Source: Malus domestica (Eukaryota; Streptophyta; Magnoliopsida; Rosales; Rosaceae). Taken from it: a stretch of DNA of 64,000 nt. The stretch is from the NCBI RefSeq assembly GCF_042453785.1, contig NC_091673.1, positions 8,453,001-8,517,000 on the forward strand, in the 5' to 3' direction. Under the pieces are notes generated by a model. That model ran no database searches and had not been told where the DNA came from. It was given only the letters and a program-made list of their open reading frames with translations. The position numbers and the translations under genes were made by a program. Below, piece after piece: positions 55,292 to 64,000 of this stretch. Each line of letters starts with the position of its first letter. The first letter of the stretch is position 1.

Positions 55292-57442
55292 TTAACTGAA
55301 TTGGTTTGGGTGATAGCCAAACTCATACAGCGCTTTGAACTGATGAAGATCCTGAAAGTGGTTGCTGACGTTACTGTGTGAGTGGGAGACGTGTGCTTGG
55401 GTATCGAGGGATGGATGCTGACTTTGCCAGTCCCCTGAAGAGACCGGCACACCTTGAGTCATTGCATGCATCCCCTGTTGAGGCGAGTTGTTATGATAGC
55501 TTTGGCTGGTATCAAGTGGAACAGGTTTCGACCCGCCTGAAACCCAAGGACTCGTTGACAGAAGAGAGAGAGCACGATGAATATCCTGTGTTGCATCCAG
55601 GTTGAAGGAAATCATAGATTCTTCAGCACCTGCAAACATAACAAAATAAAACTTACACCACCTTTTAACATATATGAATATCGATGAACTACGGGATGTG
55701 ATACTATTTAAATCCAAACAAAAACATTTGTCTGCGAGGTTCAAGAATATTTCAAACAGTGAATAACAAAAAATGATTGATTATGAATCATAAGGCAGTA
55801 GTGTGAAGTAAAACAGACCCCCGCTAAGAACCTCAGCCGCAGTGCTCTTGGATGGTGACAGCCTACTGGAATCCTGATAAAGCCTAGTTATCAAGCCTGG
55901 AGTTTCATTGCTGGCAAAATTTAGCTGCCTGGCAGTGCCTCCTGCTTTTGCAGGATTTGGAAAATAATCTTTCGTTTGTGTGAACTTGAGGTTGCACGAG
56001 CCATCCCATGCTAAATGCGAAGCATGCTTTGTGTAAACATATGGACCTCGGTCAAAAGCAAAACTCATCTGTTGCCTGTCATCTGCATTGGAGTGAAAAA
56101 CCAGCTCAACGTTAATGGATAAGTCACGGGACAGTACAAATATGATTAAGTACTTAACATAAGCATTAATCTAAAAGCATGCCAGATGACCAATATTGCA
56201 GTTGGCTTATTTTTCAGGGATAGATAACAACTAGCACACTGGCTTTTGCACTGGAATGCAGTGGATCTTCACAAGTAAATCTCGAAAAACGCATGAGATG
56301 AACTATTAGATGAGTGAATTAACACTGGTTGGCTTGTTTGCATCCCTGACAACTCTAAAACAGAAACAGAATCGTACTGTTTAAACTAAGATTTAATAAA
56401 AAAACATCCTTGGTCTATATCACGATTTGATGTATGTTGGTAAGTGGCAAGAATTTGAGCATGAGTTCAAAACCTGTAATGAACAGTGATGAAGACAGCC
56501 TCGCTGGGTGTCTCACTACTTGTGTCTGTGGCTTGCGGCGCCTTGCATTGTGATCAGAAAGTCGCCTGCGACAGCTTCGCTTGTTTTCATCAAATTCAGA
56601 AAGGCCATGGAACCTTTAAGAGTACAAAGGATTTATGCATACGAAGATCGACGTTAGAAAAGAACTCAAGCTCATTCTGATTAAACCTTTAAAAGAAACA
56701 AAACATCATCATAATTCAGAAAACAAGTCATCTCTAACAAGCTTTACCTGCTACACTGCTGGCAAAACCGGCGTTCCACACCATCTACAACAACCTTCGG
56801 AGATTTGGAATGATTTGCACAAATCCTATGTTTGCGATGGTAATCTTTGACTGATGAAAGATCAAGATTGCAGCCTTCAACTTGGCAGTGTGATGCAAAC
56901 GCACTCTGAGCAGGGGACTTAAACCTCTTTGTCCTTGTCGATATTGATGTGGAAATAACGGAAGGAGAAGAGGTCTCATGATTATTTCCTGCACAAACGT
57001 CTTCGAAGTACATCCGCTTACCAAGCTTTAGACTGAGCAAGGGCTCGCCAGAGCCAGCAGAAACCTCATGAGTTGGAGAAGATCCAAGGGCCTCAGCTTC
57101 AGCTGAATCCTTTTTATCAATGAAATCCTTTGGGAAACCTTCAAAAGACTCAAAGTTGAAATTGGATTTCTTACTTTCCCCGACTGAAGAATTGACAGAA
57201 GCTGATTTCGAACACTTTGATGAACCATCTCCAAAATCAGAGCCGGAAACACCACTACCCCCATCACCCCCAGTCGAATAGAAAGATTCAGAGTTCATTC
57301 CTCGTTCCCTTTCAATGCCCCAGTCTGCTGGTTGTACCCTTTTAGGATTTTCAGTAACTTTTGCACCATACATGAAAAGGTTCTCCAAATCCCATGGTGA
57401 AGGAGGTTTTTCATTCCACTCCATCATCAGCACCGAATTCAT
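55292..57442 (-). CDS. SQUAMOSA promoter-binding-like (SBP-box) transcription factor, miR156 target
   Basis: Four exons on the minus strand join in phase: 57,442-56,748; 56,613-56,474; 56,082-55,819; 55,629-55,292, giving 478 residues. The SBP domain starts at about residue 186 ([20 protein letters not shown]) and crosses the conserved exon 1/2 junction inside [21 protein letters not shown]. All zinc ligands are visible, and the bipartite nuclear signal is [17 protein letters not shown]. The N-terminus ([45 protein letters not shown]) fits the SPL2/SPL10/SPL11 clade. SBP proteins bind GTAC cores and drive the juvenile-to-adult phase change and flowering. Exon 4 carries the miR156 site. It starts at the first ATG; a second ATG (MMEWN) a few codons on may be used instead. 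The paralogue number is uncertain. Confidence 0.92.
55556..55575 (-). promoter_or_regulatory. miR156/157 target site in exon 4
   Basis: The minus strand reads GTGCTCTCTCTCTTCTGTCA, encoding ALSLLS. This is the canonical miR156 response element of plant SPL mRNAs, so the gene should be repressed in juvenile tissue. Confidence 0.95.
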
Positions 57443-57774
57443 AAAACTACTTCAAAATCGTGATTTCAGATAACGCAAAAGCAACCAGCCACCAGATGCT
57501 GCAAACATATAATACCACATAAGATTATATGAAAGCACATATGTTGCAAAGTAAATGGGAGGATCACAGTAAATCTTTTTTGCAGATCAAAGAACATTGT
57601 CGAATTGCTTGAGCTTAGATCTGCACAAATACAAAAAGCTCAAACAATGCAGACCAAACAATTAAATACACAAGCAAAAGAAGCATCTCACCGCAGAGAA
57701 ACCGTGTTCCAATCCCTGTAAATCTTTTTCACAGCTATAACTAGTATTTCTAAATCACCGTCCTACCTCTAAAG

Positions 57775-57935
57775 GTCGTACCCAGTGCACAAGGCTCCCG
57801 CTTTACGCAGGGTCTGGGAGAGGTGAATGTCGGCTAGCCTTACCCCCATTTATGGAGAGGCTGCTCCCAAGTTTCGAACCCGAGACCTATCGCTCATGGG
57901 CGAAGGCACTTGCCATCGCACCAAGTGCGACCTCT
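57775..57935 (-). mobile_element. Au-type SINE
   Basis: 161 bp on the minus strand: GGTCGCACTTGGTGCGATGG at the head, a B-box in GGTCTCGGGTTCGAAAC, and GGGAGCCTTGTGCACTGGGT at the tail, the hallmarks of plant Au SINEs. A perfect 21-bp target duplication flanks it (57,754-57,774 and 57,936-57,956; ATCACCGTCCTACC...). The perfect repeat implies a young insertion. Confidence 0.95.
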
Positions 57936-58564
57936 ATCACCGTCCTACCTCTAAAGCTAATAAATTGATGTCAGATTTTTAAGACACACAGATGCAATAG
58001 TCCCCATCTACTCTATTTGACCGAAAGCACGACTCCGATTACATAAATTCAAAACCCTACCTAATGTATTCCGCATATCCGAGTCATTTCTTCTCAGTCA
58101 AGTAGTTTTAACAGTCCCCACCAATTCACAAACTTACAACCAAACCTGAACCCCCAGTAAGTTTGTCAACTGCTCCCCATTCCCCTGAAAATATTTTGAG
58201 GTGAAATTTAGGCCAACCTGGATTTTTACTCTCTGACCCAAGATGAAATTTACCAACTTTATACATGAACATTACCTCTGCATCTCTCTCTCTCTTCAAT
58301 TGTTTCTAATAATTTTTTTTTTCTTCTTTTAACTTGTTACCGTGACCTTTACATACATACCCTGTACTTTCCAGACCTTTTAGCTCCAATAATTCATTTA
58401 TTCAATACAGTCGAAATCTCATAAAGTCGGCCATTCAATAACCCCCACCCACTACACCCTATCAAGCATCAACCAACATTTACACTTCACCTCCACTGCT
58501 CTGCAATTCATACATTCCTCCCACAAAAAAAAAAAAAAAAAAAAAAAACCCCTCAAAGCCTCTT

Positions 58565-58677
58565 GTAATGGTCTCGTAGCTCAGTTGCTTAAGAGCATTC
58601 TCCATTGCACATGAGATCTCGGAATTTGAATCCTCCTCCCCTAATATCAATTGTATAAAAAATATAAAAAGTAAAAT
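58565..58677 (+). mobile_element. tRNA-derived SINE
   Basis: 113 bp with a tRNA-like head (GTCTCGTAGCTCAGTTGCTT with A box; GAATTTGAATCC as B box) and an A-rich tail. Exact 13-bp target duplication CTCAAAGCCTCTT at 58,552-58,564 and 58,678-58,690. Confidence 0.9.
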
Positions 58678-59469
58678 CTCAAAGCCTCTTCCTTTTTAGT
58701 CACCAAGAAATTGTCACCAGTCAACAAGCGTAATCACGCATCAAATTGAGCAACTTAATATCTTAATCAAACGGGTTTTTAATCCCAAAAAGAAAGATTA
58801 CTTCTTTTTGCTTTTCCTAAATTTTGCTTTACTAAATACCCAATAATTTTTTTATTTTATTTATACAAAATCTGGAACCAGACCCCCAAAGAAATTGCTT
58901 TTAGCCTTTTTATGCATATACCAACGAAGGTCAATAATTTTCCAGTACAATATATGGTAAAAATATAAAATAAAATTTCAGTTCCCACTAATTTAAATAC
59001 ATTACAGGAAGAAAGAAATAAATAAATAAAAATCTAAAACTAATTTTCCAAAATTAGAAATTCCAGCAGCTTCAATCGCCATAATTACTCTCTTGTTTCC
59101 CCCAAAACAGATACCAATCTAATATCGGCACAATCACAGCCGCAGCGACTCATCGTTTCCCAAAACTTCCAAAATAAAACATACAGCATACATATTGATT
59201 CCATTCAGCAGAAAGATGAAAAAAAAATAAAAAAATAAAAAAATAAAAACCCAACTTTTATACCATGAAATGCTACAAGTACAGCGGGAAAAGGAGAAAA
59301 GTGGAAAATTGGAAAATGATTGCGAGCTGAGGTTGTAATTAGTAAAACTTACATGGTGATTTGGGGAAGGTTGCAGAGGAGCTTTTGAGGTATTAAAGAG
59401 AGAAAAGCATTTTCTGGCAGTGACCCCCCATTCCCTTTCCTAAAGTTTCAATCTTTGGTCGTAAGAATT

Positions 59470-60132
59470 GACCAGTGCGAGAGAGGAGAGAGGAGAGAGA
59501 AAGAGAGAGGAGCGAGAGACATCAAACTTTTGCTACTTTTGCTTTGCTTTTGGGTCTTTGGCAGCCTCGTCTTTTATTCCCTTTTTCTTCTTACTTTCTC
59601 TCAGTAAACCCAACAGGGAAAAGCGTCCAACAAAGAAAAGAAAAATAGTTGGAGAAAGACTGTCCGGTTCGTCCGGTTCACCGGTCCAACCGAATGGTCA
59701 CCGACTTTTTTTTCATTTCTTGTATATATCGGAGAAGAAATGTTCGAAAACAAACCTCAGATGTAGAGTTATCGTTTTTAATCATCTTATTTAGGTTTGT
59801 GGGCGTCTTAAATTTGATTCACACAAATATGAGAATGATGTACATTTTGTGTTCTACTGAGTTCAATACTAAATTGTGATTCATTATGATTTGTTGTAGT
59901 TAAATTAACATTCTGTTAGTTAAAAGTATTAACGCATGACTAAAAGAGCAACTTAGATTGGTGAACTCCAATGTGAATAGTATTTGTACCGTGAATATTG
60001 TTGCTTGGTGTTTTCCAAGCCTCTTTGAAAGAATGACGAGACAAATCAAACATGTTGCTTATTTACACATGATGTACAATGGATTTCAGTTGTTTAAATA
60101 CGATTAGTGGGTCAAAAACTACTTTTAATTAT
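59470..60132. other. Upstream region of the SBP-box gene
   Basis: A GA-rich leader (59,478-59,520), then AT-rich DNA. No gene is recognised. Confidence 0.4.
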
Positions 60133-60288
60133 GAGAAATTTAACGAAAAGCTTCCGATACTGTTCACTTTAACAAAAAACCACAATTTTACATTAAAAAG
60201 TCAATCCTTGTACTATTCACTTTACTCTTTATTTGTCCTTATTGTTAAAACTCAAAATTTTCAAGCTATTTTCATTAATTTTCCTTTG
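60133..60288. mobile_element. Apple-type MITE
   Basis: GAGAAATTTAACGAAAAGCT at one end and TTTTCATTAATTTTCCTTT at the other form imperfect inverted repeats. Inner text such as ACTGTTCACTTTAACAAAAA and AAAAGTCAATCCTTG resembles a MITE that I recall as abundant in Malus and Pyrus. It is followed by AATGGTCAATGAGATTTGCA, part of another common repeat. Confidence 0.6.
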
Positions 60289-60559
60289 GCTAAATAACCA
60301 AAATGGTCAATGAGATTTGCATAACTCATCACTTTGGTCATTGAGATTTTAATTATTTTGGGTATTTTTGTACTTTTATCGTTTCATTTCCTTTTGTTGT
60401 TAGAGTGTCATGGAACTATTTAAACAACTTCACTTTCAAAGTTGTCTATCGGCTATCTTTTCTTTTTATTATTAATTAATACGAGTTTTTCCCAATTCTT
60501 TGGTGAAGTTGACTGTTAGTCTGTTATTGTCAATCTAAACTTTTATTATTGGTATTATA

Positions 60560-60720
60560 TTTTTTTTTAACAAACGATATTATCTATAATAAGGAGAAGA
60601 GAATGAGTTTAATCTTACAATGAGCTCATAATAATGTCGTTCAAATTTACCTTCGATGAGAATTGAACCTAAGACCTCTCACTTACAAGGGAAGAGAAAT
60701 ATCACTAGACCGTAGTATTA
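60560..60720 (-). mobile_element. tRNA-derived SINE, minus orientation
   Basis: On the minus strand: CTACGGTCTAGTGATATTTC, AAGTGAGAGGTCTTAGGTTC (B box in GGTTCAATTCTC), and an end AATATCGTTTGTTAAAAAAA. This matches a SINE type common in Rosaceae. The target duplication is unclear. Confidence 0.65.
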
Positions 60721-61178
60721 AGTGATTATTATTATTACTATTAAAATAGTAGAGAAACTAAAACTTACCATCCCATTCCAAAATTCCCGTACATGTTTTC
60801 ATGGTTGGAGTGTGGTCATATAATAATCTACCACAAAAGACGTTAACAATGTCATGTGGAGTGCTCTTGATTTGGGAATTTTGGTTAGATTAAGTAAAGT
60901 AAACTAAGGATTGTGTCTTGGACTAATTTACAAAACGACTGAGAAAATTTAAAAAAAAAAAAATATTGTGAGGGTCCCCATGTTGAGAGATTTTCTAATG
61001 AGTTTAGAACACGAAACACTACGTCATATATTATTATATAAATGGAGGAATTTTTTTTTCTAAATACACCGTAAAATCTCTACCTAGGTTAAGATTTGGG
61101 ATAATCACAATTAATATTTAAATGTTATAAATAGGCAAAAGTTAGAGAGATAGCCTTTGCTATGGACGTGAGCGAGGT

Positions 61179-61399
61179 TGTTGCAATATATTACACTAAC
61201 ACAAAATGATTGCAGATAAGAGAGAAATAGGAGGATACTAAAAATATTCTAACTTTTCTTTCTTTCTCACTCTATCTCTTTGAACACTCGTAATGCTCTC
61301 TTTATAGAGCAAATACTTTGAAAGCAAACAAATTATACTATTAAGCTTGTGAAAAGTTTACTGTATGCATGTGGGCATACATACCCACTATTTACAACA
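61179..61399 (-). repeat. 3' LTR of the Copia element
   Basis: 221 bp. On the minus strand it starts TGTTGTAAATAGTGGG directly after a polypurine tract (CCAAGGGGAAG) and ends TATTGCAACA. A TATA-like TATAAAGAG is near 61,300. Confidence 0.7.
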
Positions 61400-64000
61400 C
61401 TTCCCCTTGGATGCCCACATATCAACATTAGTTGCCTCGTTAAAACCTTGCTTGGAAAAACCCAGTGGGGAAAAAAAAACCATAGTGAAGGAAAAAGAGT
61501 AGTTGATATGGTGTTAAGCATACTTATGTTGCCTCGTTAAAACCTTGATAGGAAAAACCCAATGGGACAAATCCTAATCGAAGGAAAAATAGTACAACAT
61601 GCATGTATCATGGATGCTCCCCCTGAATTGTATCTCCCCCTGATTCCGCATTCTTCAAATTTGTAAGCCGACGTAATCTGATTCCCTGCACTAACTTCTG
61701 AAATGTGCACTTTGGTAGAGATTTGGTGAACAAGTCTGCTAAATTTTCATTGGAACGGATTTGTTTGACTTCAATAACTTTAACCTTCTAAGGCTCAAGT
61801 GCATTGAAAAATCTTGGAGATATGTATTTAGTCTTATCACCCTTGCTGAATCATTCCTTCATCTGGGCGACACATGCTGCATTATCTTTATGGATGACAG
61901 TTGGAGTGTCTATCTTTGAAGGTAGACCACATGAATTCCGGATGTGATGGATCATTGATATTAACCAAGAACATTCACGACTTGCTTCATGTAAAGCAAT
62001 TATTTCCGAGTGATTGGAAGATGTAGCAACTAACGTTTGCTTCGTTGATCGCCATGAAATTGCAGTATCCCCATTAGTGAACACTTATCCATTTTGTGAG
62101 CAGGCTTTATGCGGATCAGAGAGAAAACCAGCATCTGCGTATCCAACAAGAATCTGGTCATTTGTGGGCTTGTCTGAGTAGAAGAGACCCATATATGTTG
62201 TCCCACGAAGGTATCGTAGAACATCTTTGACTCCCTTCCAATGACGAATTGTTGGAGCAGAGTTATACCTGGCTAACAAGTTAACTGAAAAAGCTATATC
62301 TGGTCTAGTATATTGTGCTAAATACAATAAAACACCTATTGCGCTCAAATATGGTACTTTTGGACCAAGGACCAGTTCATCGTCTTCTTTTGGACGGAAT
62401 TGATCTTTCTTAATGTCCAAATAACGAACGACCATTGGCGTGCTAAGTGGATAAGTCTTGTCCATGCCAAATCGCTTCAGTATTTTTTCAATGTAAGCTG
62501 ATTGATGGACCAAAATTCCATTAGCACAATGCTCGATCTGCAAGCCAAGACAATATTTTGTTTTCCCAAGGTCTTTCATTTCAAATTCGCTTTTCAGATA
62601 TTCAGCAGTTTTATTGAGCTCTTCAAGGGTTCCCTAGGTTCATATTATCAACATATACTGCCACTATAGCAAATCCAGTATTTGATTTCTTAATGAACAC
62701 ACAAGGGCAGATGACATTGTTGATATATCCTTCTTTGATCAAATACTCACTGAGACGATTATACTACATTCGTCCAGATTGTTTTAGCCCATATAGTGAT
62801 CGCCTTAATTTGATTGGGAACATACCTCGTGGTTTGTTAGTTACTTCAGGCAACTTAAGTCATTCTGGGACTTTCATACATATGTCAGTATCTAATTCTC
62901 CATATAGATACGCAGTGATGACATCCATAAGTCGCATGTCAAGTTTTTATGAAATCACCAAAATTATTAAGTAACGGAACGTAATTGCGTCCATTACAGG
63001 AGAGTATGTCTTTTCATAATCAATTCTAGGTCTTTGTGAAAAATCTTGTGCAACGAGTTGTGCTTTATATCTTGCAATCTCGTTTTTCTCCTTACGTTTC
63101 CTTGTGAATACCCATTTGTAACCTACGGGATTCACACCAGGTGGGGTTTGGACTACTAGTCCAAAAACACTTCGTCTTTCCAAGAAATTTAATTTTGCCT
63201 GGATTGCATCTTTCCACTTAGGCCAATCATGTCTCTGCTTGCATTCATCAACAAAGCGGGGCTCAATGTCATCGCTTAATATAATTTCAGTGGCTATTGC
63301 AAATGCAAACATGTCGTCTATGATTATTTCATTTCAATCCCACAATTCATTAGTACATGTATAATTTATGAATATTTCTTTGCTTTCATGTACTTCTGTC
63401 TCTTCAGGGACATGTGTCTTATCAAGGACATTTTCTTTTTCTGGAAGTACGGAATCATGAATTGTGGATTTATCATTCATTTTCTTTTCCTGAATGATTT
63501 CATTTGGGTTCAACTGTGCCCTCATCTTTCTCTTTCGAGGGGCTGAATCTTTTGAACCTAGGGGTCTACCATGCTTCAGGCGTGCACTAGATGAATCATT
63601 CACTGCCACTTTATTTTATCCAATAGGGACATCAATTCTTGTAGGTGCATTTGCAGCTAGTATATGCGACTTTGTCACTTTCAAAGCATCATTAAATGCA
63701 TCTGACATTTGATTAGCATTACCTTGAAGATGAACGATCATTTTCGCTTCATTTTCACAATGAGTGTTTCGTGGATCAAAATGAGATAAGGTGGGAACAA
63801 CCCATGTCAGCTCTTGCCGTTTTTCTGGAATGGTCTTTTCTCTTCCTAACGACGGGAATATTGTCTCATCAAAATGACAATCAGCAAAACGAGCTGTAAA
63901 CATATCACCAGTCAAGGGTTCCAAGTATCTAATGATAGATGGTGAATCAAAGCCCACATAAATTCTCAATATGCGCTGAGGTCCCATTTTAGTTCGTTGT
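61400..64000 (-). mobile_element. Decayed Ty1/Copia retrotransposon pol region, cut by the right window edge
   Basis: Read on the minus strand from the right edge: an integrase C-terminal region (63,987-63,616: YVGFDSPSIIRYLEPLTGD, ARFADCHFDE), a linker (63,609-63,334), RT start (63,312-62,947: WPKWKDAIQAKLNFLERRSV, GVNPVGYKWVFTRKRKEKNE), RT middle (about 62,900-62,630), RT end (62,579-62,085: MKDLGKTKYCLGLQIEHCAN, GYADAGFLSDPHK) and RNase H (62,084-61,851: TNGDTAISWRSTKQTLVATS). The RT motif YVDD reads YVDN (near 62,655) and a residue after MNL is lost. QNGYVFTNG has a stop in place of Tyr, and several frameshifts separate the parts. The element is inactive. Before the 3' LTR, a segment with GCCTCGTTAAAACCTTG is repeated (about 61,434 and 61,532). 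Confidence 0.9.

Larger units (their letters stand above)
57499..59352 (-). other. Inferred 5'-UTR intron of the SBP-box gene
   Basis: On the minus strand CACCAT/gtaagt at 59,353 and tttgcag/CATCTGG at 57,498 are good splice sites. They would join a leader exon (upstream of about 59,353, near the GA-rich 59,470-59,520) to the exon with the start codon. The intron hosts two SINEs and a 26-base A-run (58,525-58,548). Confidence 0.55.

Noticed and set aside
56486-56850. Plus-strand frames opposite the SBP-box exons
   Set aside because: They are shadows of exons 1-2 of the minus-strand gene.
58570-58650. tRNA-like sequence (GTCTCGTAGCTCAGTTG...)
   Set aside because: The cloverleaf is incomplete, an A-rich tail follows, and a 13-bp target duplication flanks it, so it is a SINE head and not a tRNA gene.

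Overview
The window is nuclear DNA of a flowering plant, most likely a rosaceous tree of the apple/pear group (Maleae). The genes have spliced introns with GT-AG borders, non-coding DNA is AT-rich, and several repeats (a short MITE near 60.2 kb, Au-type and other tRNA-derived SINEs, RTE-type LINEs) look like those I know from Malus and Pyrus. The genus is inferred from memory of such repeats and not proved here.

Five genes look intact. Two are near-identical single-exon IRX15-like (DUF579, xylan biosynthesis) genes on the minus strand at 12.2-13.0 and 35.8-36.7 kb, inside a duplicated segment. The others are a GPI-anchored lipid-transfer protein of the LTPG1 type (44.6-46.5 kb, 2 exons), a triple RanBP2-type zinc-finger protein (47.9-50.7 kb, 10 exons), and a miR156-targeted SBP-box factor (55.3-57.4 kb, minus strand, with a 5'-UTR intron reaching about 59.35 kb). 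A sixth gene, a PLP-dependent/molybdenum-cofactor-sulfurase-like protein (26.8-32.5 kb), was broken by a 4.2-kb hAT-type insertion.

Layout: 0-7.8 kb, an RTE LINE, the 3' part of a non-coding gypsy-type retroelement with an antisense ORF and nested tandem repeats, and a 5'-truncated RTE copy; 8-9.6 kb, transposon relics; 9.6-13.2 kb, duplication copy A; 13.4-14.6 kb, a hAT element; 14.7-21.2 kb, an old gypsy LTR split by a complete 4.06-kb non-autonomous LTR element (16,108-20,169); 21.2-26.7 kb, relics; 26.8-32.5 kb, the broken gene with its hAT insertion, whose core is a 346-bp satellite array; 33.7-36.8 kb, duplication copy B; 37.8-43.6 kb, a solo-LTR candidate, a SINE, a foldback MITE and a Pack-MULE; 44.6-59.4 kb, the three multi-exon genes with another Pack-MULE between them; 60-64 kb, small elements and a decayed Copia element running off the right edge.

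The most striking theme is gene-fragment capture. At least five unrelated mobile elements carry pieces of host genes: ribosomal protein L35, a pectin methylesterase, an NBS-LRR C-terminus, EF-1beta joined with a mitochondrial small heat-shock protein, and a RING-H2 finger. In four of them the element borders can be set to the base by terminal inverted repeats plus 8- or 9-bp target duplications, or by LTRs plus a 5-bp duplication; the borders of the L35 element are less exact. I found no unknown defence or enzymatic system.
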